Positions 1-9,325 of a stretch of DNA of 64,000 nt are shown piece after piece. The position numbers were made by a program, and so were the translations under genes. Source of the stretch: Proruminimicrobium sp963666965. Its GTDB lineage: Bacteria > Elusimicrobiota > Endomicrobiia > Endomicrobiales > Endomicrobiaceae. A model generated the notes under the pieces. The model ran no database searches, was not told where the DNA came from, and was given only the letters and a program-made list of their open reading frames with translations. The DNA lies in assembly GCA_963666965.1 (NCBI GenBank), contig OY762939.1, positions 1,240,001 to 1,304,000 of the forward strand. Reading direction: 5' to 3'. Every line of letters starts with the position of its first letter. Position 1 is the first letter of the stretch.

Positions 1-1463
1 CCGCAAAACTGTTTTTGCACAGAGAAGCGATATTTAATTTTAAAAAATTAATAGATAAAAACTACGGTATATTACACAGCCACTGGCTTTCGCTTTATAA
101 TATATATAACGACTTATGCAATTTTTCACAGGCCGTATACTCTCTTAATGAATCTAAAAAAAACGGACTTAGCGATGATATGTACGAAAAATATATATTT
201 GAAATTTGCTACAAGGCAATAAGATATGTTCATGAATATAATTTAAGCAGAGATTATACAAAAGCATCCGAGATCTCTTCCGAAATGATTAAAGTTTTGC
301 CTCAAAAGTATAAAAAATACTGCAATGCGTTTTTATCCGAAAAGGAACTTGCCGATAAAAAAATTATTTTGGAATCAAAACCAAGAGTTATAACCGCAGT
401 ATTAACTACAAAATGCAATGTTAAATGTTTAATGTGCGATTTGCACAAGAAAAAACAATATGAACTGCCGGAGAAAACAAAAGACGAATTATTGAAAGCC
501 ATTCCGTATTTGGAAAGAATTGTGCTTTTGGGCGGAGAGATTTTTCTCTATTCTCATTTTGAAGAAATTATTGATGTGGCAATGAAATATCCCGTTAATA
601 TCGACATTATAACCAACGGAACGCTTTTGACTCCGAATATTGTTGAAAAACTTGTTCAATGCAACGGAGATATTGCGATTTCTGTAGACGGCACAACAAA
701 AGAAATTCATGAACGTATAAGAAAAGGAATTGATTTTGACAAAGTAGTTGAAAATATAAAATTAATAAATGCTATGAGAAAAAAATACAATTCTAAAATA
801 ACATTAAAATTGTACGTTACTATAATGAAAAGCAACTATCGCCAATTGGAAGATTTTATTGAATTTGCACATGACTACAGTTTTGATTTTATATTTATAA
901 ATTCGGTCAATTACAGAAATAGTGACGAAGATATTTTTTATACTAATTTTATTCCTGAAGCGATAGAATTTATATCTGATAAAAAAAGCATAGTTGCAGA
1001 AAAAGCAAAAAAATATAATATCACTTTAATGGAAACTCTGCCTGATAAGAGAATGTATTTGGAATGGTTAAGGCCTTTAATGGAACAATATTTAAAAGAA
1101 GGCAAAAACACTGAAATCATAAAAAAATATTTGGAATATATAAACAAAGACAGCGATGCAACGGCGCGTCAAGAACAGCAAGACGGTTCGGTAAAAAAAG
1201 AAATTAATTGTTATGTCCCGTGGCGGAAATTATATCTGGATTTTGACGGTACTATCAGGCCTGACTGTTATTGTTGGAATCATTTCGGAGATAACAGGAA
1301 TGTTATCGGCAATGTTATGGAAAATTCTATTGAAGAAATTTGGAATTCAGAAGCTATGCAGAATTACAGAAGAAAGATTTTGGAATGCAATAATGATTCC
1401 ATATGCAGTAATGAATGTTTGTGCGGCAAGGTGCCGGATCATAATTTAAGGAAAATATATTAA
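1..1463 (+). CDS. TPR-radical SAM/SPASM protein (5' end cut by window)
   Basis: The open frame runs in from the left edge; the first possible in-frame start is a TTG at 15, and the codons before it continue TPR-like helical sequence, so the gene probably begins outside the window. Counting from 15: helical TPR-like region to about residue 110, then the radical SAM cluster motif CNVKCLMC (CxxxCxxC, near residue 134), GGE (SAM contact) and SVDG. A C-terminal SPASM-type cysteine region follows: C-x-PW, DG-x-I-x-P-x-C-x-C, WNS...YR, C...C-x-C. SPASM proteins bind extra Fe-S clusters and usually modify peptides or other enzyme-bound substrates. No substrate gene is recognisable nearby. First of three paralogs in a row; it ends one base before the GTG of the next. 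Function unknown beyond family. Confidence 0.85.
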   Translation, partial: AKLFLHREAIFNFKKLIDKNYGILHSHWLSLYNIYNDLCNFSQAVYSLNESKKNGLSDDMYEKYIFEICYKAIRYVHEYNLSRDYTKASEISSEMIKVLPQKYKKYCNAFLSEKELADKKIILESKPRVITAVLTTKCNVKCLMCDLHKKKQYELPEKTKDELLKAIPYLERIVLLGGEIFLYSHFEEIIDVAMKYPVNIDIITNGTLLTPNIVEKLVQCNGDIAISVDGTTKEIHERIRKGIDFDKVVENIKLINAMRKKYNSKITLKLYVTIMKSNYRQLEDFIEFAHDYSFDFIFINSVNYRNSDEDIFYTNFIPEAIEFISDKKSIVAEKAKKYNITLMETLPDKRMYLEWLRPLMEQYLKEGKNTEIIKKYLEYINKDSDATARQEQQDGSVKKEINCYVPWRKLYLDFDGTIRPDCYCWNHFGDNRNVIGNVMENSIEEIWNSEAMQNYRRKILECNNDSICSNECLCGKVPDHNLRKIY

Positions 1464-3857
1464 GTGAATATTCAACTGAAATATGAAGCAGAATTAAACG
1501 ACGGATTAGATTTTATAAGAAGGTCTATAGACGATTCGCAGTTTGCAGCCGCGATCAGAAAATCTTTGGATATGCTTAAAGTTTATGTAGATAACGAAAC
1601 TATACTTCTTGAGCTTGCAAAAGCTTATTTTTTTTCCGGCAATTACCAGCAGTCCAAAGATATATTTGGCAGTCTTTTAAAATCACAAAACAAACATGCC
1701 TATGTTTTTCTGGCGATGATTGCAAAATCCGAAAACAACTTTACGGATGCCCAAAAATATCTTGAACAAGTAAATTCTTTGTTTCCGGAAGATACTGAAA
1801 TAATAGTTAATTTAATCGATGTATATAAGCTTCTGGGAAAAACAGAAGAGGCTGAAAAAATTATTCATAATATCAATATACAATCGGTAATAGGCGAACC
1901 GAACATAAATCATATGTTGATTAGAACTTTCAGAATAATGAATCTGGTAAGTTCGGCAAATAAAATAGGCGAAGAAATATTGGCAAAAGATCCCGGCAAC
2001 ATCAGGGTCATTATAGAGCTTGCATATAATAATATCCATATAAAACGTTTTGAAAAAGCTGAATATTTATTGAAAAAAATAAACACAGACAATATGGATG
2101 CATTATTTGCCTGGTCGGAATTATATAAAGCAAAAAATGATATCGGTAAATATAAAAAAATAACAAAGAAAATTTTAAGAAAAGATAAATATCATATCGG
2201 GCTGGAGCTTTCTTTGGCCAATATGTATTCTCTCAATAAACAATATAAAAAATCGATCACAATATTAAAATATCTTATAAAAAAATATCCTCAGGAAAAA
2301 CATACTATACAATCCATACTTTGCCAGCAGTACAGAGAAAGCGGCAACAAAAAAGAACTGCTCTCTTTAAGTATGCAAATTTTTGAAACGAACAATAATG
2401 ATAAAGGTTTATTTTTGGAAATAATAGATATATGCATGCAGTCGGATAAATTTATTGAAGCTTTGAAAACCATATTTAATTTCAGAAATGACGATAATAT
2501 CGAGCTTGAACAAATTAAAGATAGAGTATACGCAAAACTGCTTGAATATATTCATGATAAAAATATCAAAGGTTATAAAGTTGAAGTTTATATGCTTGCC
2601 GCTAAATGCTGCAAAATCATTCCCGTAAATGAAATAAAAATCAGAAATGCTTTGATGAATGAGAAAGAGATAACGGCAGACAGAATCTTTCTTCATTCAA
2701 AACCCAGAAGAATGCAGGTGATACTTACAAATAAATGCAATCTTCAATGCATAATGTGCAATGTTCATGAAACAGAATGGTCTTTTTCGGAGCAAAAAGC
2801 AAAAGAGTTAAAAGAATTGATGCCTTATTTGGAGCATCTTGTCTGGCAGGGCGGAGAAGTTTTTTTGCATAAAGATTTTGGAGACTTGCTGGAAACAGCA
2901 TTTAAAAATAAAGTAAATCAAACCATAATTACAAACGGTTTGTTGATTACCGATGAAATTGCCGAACGACTTGTTAAATACGGAGTTAAATTGGCAGTTT
3001 CAATAGATTATATTGAAAAAGAAGGATATGAAAAAATAAGAAGAAACGGCAGTTTTGAACAACTGGTTACTAATTTAAAAACATTAAATAAAATGCAAGA
3101 CAGATATCGTAATAAAGATTTTGATATGAAAATGTCCGTTGTAGTAATGAAATCCAATTATGATAAACTGTATGACATATTGGAATTTGCAAGAAAATAT
3201 AAATTTAACAGCATAGAGTTAAATCCTATTCAATTGAGAACAGCCAATACTGAAGAACAAATGTTTTTCATAAATATTGACTATCCGAAAATCAGACATC
3301 TGAATATGTTAATTCCGGAATTAACGGAACAAGCCAGGAAATACGGTATAAAAATAATTTCGGCGATCCCTTCGGAAAGCGTTGCTGAAAATATGCTTCA
3401 GGAAACAAAACAATTTAATATAACAAAAGCTCAAATAAACGAATATATTGTCGGCGGCAAAAAAAATATTAATCCTCTGCTTGCAAATAAAATTAAAATA
3501 CCGAATCAAAAATATGTGCCGTTTAAAGAAGGTATAAATAAAACACTTTTGCTGCAGTTGTTTGTGAAGCAATTTTTGTATTTTATCAGAAGTAAATTTT
3601 ATAAAAAAACTCCGGGAAAATACTGTTTTGTCCCTTGGGAGTCCATGTTTGTGGATTTAAACGGATACATAATGCCGGGCTGTAATTGTTTTTTATATTA
3701 TTACGATACTATCAAAAATAATTCTATTTTGGATATTTGGAATTCAAAAAGTATGCAGATATACAGAGCAAATATAGTCAATAAAGAATATAAAAATATA
3801 TGCACGCAGCAATGCATACACGGCACAATTACCGTTGACAAAAGGTTATATTTATAG
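1464..3857 (+). CDS. TPR-radical SAM/SPASM protein, long paralog (797 aa)
   Basis: GTG start directly after the TAA of the upstream gene, with an AAGGA box about 11 bases upstream. Residues 1 to about 400 are helical TPR-like repeats (asparagine- and lysine-rich, many A-x-x-x-Y-x-x-A patterns), much longer than in the two flanking paralogs. The radical SAM motif CNLQCIMC lies near residue 425, followed by WQGGE, ITNG and SID. The last 80 residues form a SPASM-like region with CFVPW, P-x-C-x-C, WNS-x-x-MQ-x-YR and C...QQC. The SVDG of the neighbours is SIDY here. Co-transcribed with the flanking paralogs. The long TPR array suggests protein-protein docking, which is inference; the substrate is unknown. 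Confidence 0.85.
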   Translation: MNIQLKYEAELNDGLDFIRRSIDDSQFAAAIRKSLDMLKVYVDNETILLELAKAYFFSGNYQQSKDIFGSLLKSQNKHAYVFLAMIAKSENNFTDAQKYLEQVNSLFPEDTEIIVNLIDVYKLLGKTEEAEKIIHNINIQSVIGEPNINHMLIRTFRIMNLVSSANKIGEEILAKDPGNIRVIIELAYNNIHIKRFEKAEYLLKKINTDNMDALFAWSELYKAKNDIGKYKKITKKILRKDKYHIGLELSLANMYSLNKQYKKSITILKYLIKKYPQEKHTIQSILCQQYRESGNKKELLSLSMQIFETNNNDKGLFLEIIDICMQSDKFIEALKTIFNFRNDDNIELEQIKDRVYAKLLEYIHDKNIKGYKVEVYMLAAKCCKIIPVNEIKIRNALMNEKEITADRIFLHSKPRRMQVILTNKCNLQCIMCNVHETEWSFSEQKAKELKELMPYLEHLVWQGGEVFLHKDFGDLLETAFKNKVNQTIITNGLLITDEIAERLVKYGVKLAVSIDYIEKEGYEKIRRNGSFEQLVTNLKTLNKMQDRYRNKDFDMKMSVVVMKSNYDKLYDILEFARKYKFNSIELNPIQLRTANTEEQMFFINIDYPKIRHLNMLIPELTEQARKYGIKIISAIPSESVAENMLQETKQFNITKAQINEYIVGGKKNINPLLANKIKIPNQKYVPFKEGINKTLLLQLFVKQFLYFIRSKFYKKTPGKYCFVPWESMFVDLNGYIMPGCNCFLYYYDTIKNNSILDIWNSKSMQIYRANIVNKEYKNICTQQCIHGTITVDKRLYL

Positions 3858-5401
3858 TGGACAAATTAAAATCTTTTATTGATAAAAAACAATATTCGCA
3901 AGCGTATAAATTAATAACCGGTAATCCCGGTTTATTAGATGATAAAGATTTGCATAAATATATTTTTACCGTATATTGTCATAACAGGCACTTTGATAAA
4001 GCCAAAGAGTTTTTTTTTAATATCCTGCAAAAAGACGTTCAATCCGAATGTGAAATGATGAATCTGCTTGTGAAAATAGCCGCAGATATGGAGTATGAGA
4101 ATGAGATTTTAGAATTATATTTTTCAATATTGGCAGTTTCGTCCAAAGAATCCGGAATCCTTGAAATAGGCGACGCTTTTATTAATTCTAAAAATTATGT
4201 TAAAGCAGCAGAATTCTATAAAAAAATTCTTAATATCCGTCCTGATAATATAATTGCTCTCAAACATGCAGCTCAACTTTCAAATTTTACCGGAGATTTT
4301 AAAACAACGCAAACAATCTTAAACGCATCAGTACTGAACAAACATAAAAATAACGAATTTTTATACAACATTCTCCTTAATGAATTAGAAATTGCCCAAG
4401 GGAAAGTATTTATTGAATCCAAGCCGAGGACACTGCTGGTTGCCGTAACCACAAAATGTAATATAAAATGCTTAATGTGCACAAGAGACAGGATTTGGGA
4501 TATTCCTGAACATATAAAAAATGAAATTATATCAATGTTTAAATATTTAGAAGTCGTAGTCTGGCAGGGCGGGGAAGTTTTTTTGTATAAATATTTTTTT
4601 GAGCTGCTGGCCCTTTCAAAATGTAACGCCCAACTAAGGCATATAATAATCACAAACGGGCTTTTTTTTACAGATAAATGGATAGATCTGCTTCTGTCTA
4701 TAAAAAATTTGGATTTGACCGTATCAGTAGACGGGACTACGAAAGAAGTTTATGAGAAAATAAGAGCCGGTGCAAATTTTGAAAGATTAAACGATAATTT
4801 AAAAAGATTGGCAGATAAGAAAAAACAAACAGGAAATAATATGCTTCTCACACTCAGATGCGCTGTTATGAAAAGCAATCACACTCAAATTGTTGACTTT
4901 GTTAAATTTGCGATTAAATATGATTTTAAAATTGTCATATTGGCTCCCGTTCAAAATTTACACGATGAAGAAAATATTTGGAACGATTTGGATGAGGGTA
5001 TAAATAATTATATCGCGCAACAATACGAAATCGCCTCCGGTTTGGCTAAAGAACATAATATTGAACTTGTAAGCTGGCTGCCGTTAAAGAGAAAAACAAC
5101 ACATATTGATACAAACAACAATCATACTGTCCCCGTAGATGATAAAATAAACAACGGTTTATTATGTTTTAGACCCTGGAAACAAATTACATTAAATGTT
5201 GACGGATTTATAATGCCGGAATGCTTATGTCAAAAACAAATATCAACAGTCGATAAAGTAACATCATTTGCCGACGTTTGGAATTCTGACATTATGATGG
5301 AATACAGAAAACATATATTGAATTTTGATTATTCATGGTGTAATAAAGATTGTATCGCAGGGGCTGTTTCGGAAGAACATTTGAAATTTTTAAGCAGATA
5401 A
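3857..5401 (+). CDS. TPR-radical SAM/SPASM protein (514 aa)
   Basis: GTG start overlaps the previous stop (TAGTG), pointing to translational coupling. Residues 1 to about 180 are TPR-like helices. The radical SAM motif CNIKCLMC starts near residue 201, then WQGGE and SVDGTTKE. The C-terminal SPASM-type signature is CFRPW, DGFIMP-x-C-x-C, WNS and C-x-x-x-C. It shares the architecture and all cluster cysteines with the two genes upstream, so these are diverged tandem paralogs rather than broken copies. The predicted role is radical-based modification of an unidentified substrate. The membrane-anchored hydrolase that follows begins one base after this stop and is likely in the same transcript. 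Confidence 0.85.
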   Translation: MDKLKSFIDKKQYSQAYKLITGNPGLLDDKDLHKYIFTVYCHNRHFDKAKEFFFNILQKDVQSECEMMNLLVKIAADMEYENEILELYFSILAVSSKESGILEIGDAFINSKNYVKAAEFYKKILNIRPDNIIALKHAAQLSNFTGDFKTTQTILNASVLNKHKNNEFLYNILLNELEIAQGKVFIESKPRTLLVAVTTKCNIKCLMCTRDRIWDIPEHIKNEIISMFKYLEVVVWQGGEVFLYKYFFELLALSKCNAQLRHIIITNGLFFTDKWIDLLLSIKNLDLTVSVDGTTKEVYEKIRAGANFERLNDNLKRLADKKKQTGNNMLLTLRCAVMKSNHTQIVDFVKFAIKYDFKIVILAPVQNLHDEENIWNDLDEGINNYIAQQYEIASGLAKEHNIELVSWLPLKRKTTHIDTNNNHTVPVDDKINNGLLCFRPWKQITLNVDGFIMPECLCQKQISTVDKVTSFADVWNSDIMMEYRKHILNFDYSWCNKDCIAGAVSEEHLKFLSR

Positions 5402-5402
5402 A

Positions 5403-6344
5403 ATGAAAAGAACAACTCTTTTTAAGTTTTTAAGCATAACAGTTGCACTGATTTTTTCCTTGGGTATATCTGTTATAATTTTATGGAAATTTAATTATAA
5501 GAATGCAGATTCCCGGCAGTTAAAAGGAGAATATGTTGATAAAAAAAATCATATTCATGACCCTGACTTTGAATATCCGTTATTAAAACCTAATAAATCA
5601 TATAGCTGTTTTTGTTTTATCGGCAATCAACTAATCTATAATGTAAAGTATGGCATCGACGAAAATTCCTTCAGAAAAGTAAAATACGATACTGCAGGCA
5701 CGGAAATGTTTATATTTGCCGGATGTTCTTGTATGTTCGGTGAAGGATTGGAAGACGATCAAACTATTCCTTACTGTTTTTCTGAGATGAATTCCTATAA
5801 AAATAAAATTATAAATATGGGATATCCGGCAACCGGAACTCATCATGTTTTAAAATGGTTAGAATCTGAGAAAATGAAGAAACTGTCCTGGGTTAAACCA
5901 AAGTATATAATATATCTTTTTATGGATGATCATATTTTCCGAGCATACGAACAACAGAAAATTTTTACCGTTTTTTATGAAGAAAACGGTAAAATTTTTG
6001 AAAGAAAAAAAACAAAAGAAGAACCATGGTCAGGAGACTATTTAAATTCAAATATAAAGTCCTCAAGGATAATATATAAAGATAAGGCAAAAGATTTTAC
6101 AATAAAATTAATAGCTGAAATAGATAAAATAGCAAAAATGGAATATAAGTCTAAATTTCTTCTGGTTTTATGGCCCGGAGAACTCTCGGACAGCATTTAT
6201 GCCAAATGCTCTGAACAAAATATAGATGCTTTAAAACTTAAATTCGATGATATTACAAAATATATAATACCTGATGACGGCCATCCTAACGCAACAGGAG
6301 CTCAAGAAACAGCAAGGCAAATATATGAATATATTTCAAAATAA
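5403..6344 (+). CDS. membrane-anchored SGNH/GDSL-like hydrolase
   Basis: 313 aa. Residues about 8-30 are a single hydrophobic anchor, so the catalytic part should sit outside the cytoplasm. The nucleophile block reads FAGCSCMFGEG: GDS of the family is GCS here, keeping the serine, and the following FGEG is typical of the clade that acts on surface polysaccharides. MGYPATGT is a candidate oxyanion-hole block, and DDGHPNATG near the C-terminus supplies the Asp and His of the triad. SGNH enzymes cleave or transfer acyl or other esters on polysaccharides and lipids. Position one base after the third radical SAM gene suggests a shared pathway, possibly surface-polymer modification. That link is inference. 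Confidence 0.7.
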   Translation: MKRTTLFKFLSITVALIFSLGISVIILWKFNYKNADSRQLKGEYVDKKNHIHDPDFEYPLLKPNKSYSCFCFIGNQLIYNVKYGIDENSFRKVKYDTAGTEMFIFAGCSCMFGEGLEDDQTIPYCFSEMNSYKNKIINMGYPATGTHHVLKWLESEKMKKLSWVKPKYIIYLFMDDHIFRAYEQQKIFTVFYEENGKIFERKKTKEEPWSGDYLNSNIKSSRIIYKDKAKDFTIKLIAEIDKIAKMEYKSKFLLVLWPGELSDSIYAKCSEQNIDALKLKFDDITKYIIPDDGHPNATGAQETARQIYEYISK

Positions 6345-6579
6345 ATACTTATAAAAATTAAGATAGCTTTTATCCCGTTTGTTTTTTGGGGGGATTAAAG
6401 TCCTTCTGATTTAGTTGTTTTTTATTTGATAGTTAAGAAAGAAAATTTTAAAATTTGTTATATTATGCTATGTTGTATCAGATTTGCAATGTTAAAATTA
6501 ATTTAACGGTACTTTTTTATAATAAAATAAAATGATAAAATCTCAGTTGCCAGGTTAAGATGAGTTATGCGGAGTTGTA

Positions 6580-7092
6580 ATGTTTACATTAAAACTATTT
6601 AAAAAAATTATTGTTTTGTTTCAGTCTGATATTTCACCTGATCAGATAGCATGGGGATTTGCGCTGGGAGCTATTTTAGGTCTTGTGCCGGGCGTATTTA
6701 TGAAAATGATTTTGTTTATCGTTATTATGATATTCAGAGTAAATTTGAGTTCTGCTTTTCTGGCCGCTGCATTATTTGCAATTATCGGGTTAGCTATAGA
6801 TCCGCTGCTTGATAAAATCGGATATGTCTTTTTGGTCAATTTCGGCTTTTTAAACTCAATTTATACATGGTTGTATAATCTGCCGGTGGTTCCGTTTACA
6901 AAATTTAACAATACAATAGTTATGGGAAGTCTTATAACCGGTATTGTTTTAATAATTCCGAACGGAATTTTGGCAAAAAAACTGCTTGTTTATTACAGGC
7001 AGAATTATAAAGATAAAGTTGCAAATTTAAAGATAATAAAATTTATTGATGCCGTCATGGGCATAACGACTGTTATAAATAAAACAAAATGA
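6580..7092 (+). CDS. TIGR03546-family membrane protein
   Basis: 170 aa with about three hydrophobic segments (FALGAILGLVPG, then two more) and a basic C-terminus. The opening pattern SPDQIAWGFALGAILGLVPG matches TIGR03546, a small DUF2062-like family known almost only as the upstream half of a two-gene pair with TIGR03545. That partner follows here with an ATGA overlap. The pair is restricted to bacteria with an outer membrane and has no assigned function. The 235-base gap before the gene marks the end of the radical SAM operon; a TATAAT box at 6518-6523 is visible but lacks a good -35 element. Confidence 0.75.
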   Translation: MFTLKLFKKIIVLFQSDISPDQIAWGFALGAILGLVPGVFMKMILFIVIMIFRVNLSSAFLAAALFAIIGLAIDPLLDKIGYVFLVNFGFLNSIYTWLYNLPVVPFTKFNNTIVMGSLITGIVLIIPNGILAKKLLVYYRQNYKDKVANLKIIKFIDAVMGITTVINKTK

Positions 7093-8906
7093 AAATCATA
7101 AGATTAAATTTCATACTTCCTGCGGTAATAGTAATAGCGCTTATAACGGCTTTTAATATACTGTTTTTTGACGTTATTTTGAAAAAAGCGTTTATTGCAA
7201 CGGGGGAAATGATTTTCGGCGCAAAAGTTGAGGTAGCTTCTCTTAAAACCAGTTTTATTCATTTATCGCTTGAAATGACAGGTTTAAAATGTGCAGACAG
7301 GAATGATTATTTTAAAAATTTAATAGATATAGACCAAATAAAATTTCAGGCAAAATTTGCTCCGCTTCTTAGAAAAAAAATAGTTATAGACGAAATGTCT
7401 GTCGCAGGCTTAAAATGGGGAACGGAAAGAACAACTTCAGGAAAACTACCTCCTAAGAAAGAAAAGAAATTTGAAAAGAAAAAGAAAAAAGACGGAATGT
7501 TTTCAAAGTTGTTTGACGGCGCTAAAAATAAAGCTGAGGCGGAATTTAACAATCTGCCGGCCGTTGACGCTTTTGCAAAAATAGAAGACCAGACGAAAAA
7601 TTTTGACGTCAACAATCTTATAGCTGCCGCCGATTTGCAGTCGCTTAACGAGATAAACAGGCTTTCTGCCGAAACGGAAGCAAAATATAACAGTTATAAA
7701 GAAAAGATATCAGGATACAAAATAGAAGAAAAAATAGAAGAAACAAAAAACCTGATTAACGATATTTCAAAAACTAAATCTTTCGGATTAAGCGATATTT
7801 CAGAATCTGCAAAAAAGATAGAAAAACTGAAAGAGAATAAGAAAGAACTTGAAGGTATGCTTAGAGATTTGAACAATGCGAAAAAAGATTTGACCGATAC
7901 CGCAAACTTTACAAAGCAGATTCAGGGCATGATAAATAAAGATATCGATAATCTCTCTTCAAAAGTTGCTTTACCAGGACTTGATACAAAAAATATTTCA
8001 AGAATACTTTTCGGACAGCAGTGGATTAACAGGACAGATAAAATAATTTATTATATGTCGCTCATAAAGAAATACATGCCTGAGAAAAAAGCAAAAGAAG
8101 AAGTGAAAGAACGCAGTAAAGGAAGAGATATAATATTTAAGCAAAAATTATATCCCGATCTGCTTATTTCTAAAGTCAGCATAACAGGCACAACTGCAAA
8201 AAATACAAAGACGCAGGGCATAGAATTTTCAGGTTTTATAAAAAATATCTGTTCTTCACAGGATATGATTGGTGCGCCAACGACTCTTGAAATCAAAGGG
8301 AACGACGGAAGCCGGTCAATTTTTATAGAAGGTCTTTTTGATTACAGAGCAGGCGCATCGGATAATATAATTAAGATTACGCTGAAAGGTTTGTCAGGGG
8401 GGATTTTAAATATTCCGGAAAACAATTATCTGCCGCTTGTTAATACGGCGGATATGGATTTCAGCGGCACATTCAGTTTAAAAGGCGATAGATTTTTATG
8501 TTCAGCCGATATGAAATTTGACGGTATTAAGGAAAAACAGCTCCCCGAAGATTCTGCGATGAAATATATTGTAAAAATAACAAATTCAATAAAATCCTTT
8601 TCTGTTGCGGCAAAAGCCGGAGTTAACGATCAAAATGAATCTGAATTTAACATTACATCCGATATAGATAAAAAAATATCAGATGCGGTTTCTCAGTTGT
8701 TTTCTGCTCAGATTGCAGAAGTTAAAGAAAAAGCAAAAAATGAAATTAATAAAATGATACAAGAGAAGCAGAAACAGCTTGGAGAGAAATTGGGTGCGGA
8801 TAAAGATTCGTTGTTAAAGGATATTAACTTAAAGACTAAATCCATATCTGATATAACGGAATCGGTAAATAAAGCCGTTTCTAAACCATTCGGAAAACTG
8901 TTTTAA
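7089..8906 (+). CDS. TIGR03545-family envelope protein (605 aa)
   Basis: Starts inside the stop of the upstream gene (ATGA). One N-terminal membrane segment (residues about 5-30) is followed by an AsmA/TamB-like start (KVEVASLKTSF, a pattern of inner-membrane-anchored periplasmic proteins), a lysine-rich linker, and a long coiled-coil region (about 130-300, many E-K-I-x-x-x heptads). A beta-rich C-terminal half and a last basic helix complete it. This matches TIGR03545, the obligate partner of TIGR03546. Probable location is the inner membrane with a large periplasmic part. A role in envelope maintenance or lipid traffic is suggested only by the AsmA-like pattern; the function is unknown. Confidence 0.75.
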   Translation: MKIIRLNFILPAVIVIALITAFNILFFDVILKKAFIATGEMIFGAKVEVASLKTSFIHLSLEMTGLKCADRNDYFKNLIDIDQIKFQAKFAPLLRKKIVIDEMSVAGLKWGTERTTSGKLPPKKEKKFEKKKKKDGMFSKLFDGAKNKAEAEFNNLPAVDAFAKIEDQTKNFDVNNLIAAADLQSLNEINRLSAETEAKYNSYKEKISGYKIEEKIEETKNLINDISKTKSFGLSDISESAKKIEKLKENKKELEGMLRDLNNAKKDLTDTANFTKQIQGMINKDIDNLSSKVALPGLDTKNISRILFGQQWINRTDKIIYYMSLIKKYMPEKKAKEEVKERSKGRDIIFKQKLYPDLLISKVSITGTTAKNTKTQGIEFSGFIKNICSSQDMIGAPTTLEIKGNDGSRSIFIEGLFDYRAGASDNIIKITLKGLSGGILNIPENNYLPLVNTADMDFSGTFSLKGDRFLCSADMKFDGIKEKQLPEDSAMKYIVKITNSIKSFSVAAKAGVNDQNESEFNITSDIDKKISDAVSQLFSAQIAEVKEKAKNEINKMIQEKQKQLGEKLGADKDSLLKDINLKTKSISDITESVNKAVSKPFGKLF

Positions 8907-8941
8907 ATCTGCCGGAAATCTCTTAATCTTAAATAAAAATA

Positions 8942-9322
8942 ATGAAACCAATCAAAGTAATATTATCACTTTTTTTTATAATAGGTCTTAATTTCGGATG
9001 CCAGGCGGCAGTTAAGACGTTAAATATAAATTTTCCTGCTCCGTTAATAGGCATGATATGTTTAAGCGTTTTAATGTATTTTAAAATTATTCCTCTTGAT
9101 TTTGTGGAAAGCGGGGCAAAACTTCTTTTAGATCATATAGGGCTTTTTTTTGTGGCGCTTCTTGTAGGGGCATTCGGCTATCTGCTTATTATAAAAGACA
9201 GGCTTGTCATAATTTTTGAAATTTTTGCCATTACCTCGGTGCTTTTGATAATAGTTACCGGACTTTTGACGCAGTATCTTTTGGCTCAGAGAGTTTGTAA
9301 AAAAAGGAAATTGAAAAGGTAA
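8942..9322 (+). CDS. CidA/LrgA family protein
   Basis: 126 aa with four hydrophobic segments and the LrgA-family signature FPAPLIGMICLSVLMY followed by LLLDHIGLFFVALLVG. CidA/LrgA proteins are small holin-like membrane proteins that work with CidB/LrgB; newer work links the pair to pyruvate or other metabolite movement as well as autolysis. The lrgB-type gene follows after three bases, so this is a standard two-gene operon. No LytR-, LytS- or CidR-type regulator is adjacent. No obvious ribosome binding site precedes the ATG, and the coding sequence begins 35 bases after the previous stop. Confidence 0.85.
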   Translation: MKPIKVILSLFFIIGLNFGCQAAVKTLNINFPAPLIGMICLSVLMYFKIIPLDFVESGAKLLLDHIGLFFVALLVGAFGYLLIIKDRLVIIFEIFAITSVLLIIVTGLLTQYLLAQRVCKKRKLKR

Positions 9323-9325
9323 TAT

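Noticed and set aside
6345..6579. Weak hairpin TTATCCC...GGGGGATTAAA after the SGNH gene
   Set aside because: Pairing is poor and no T tract follows; not called as a terminator.
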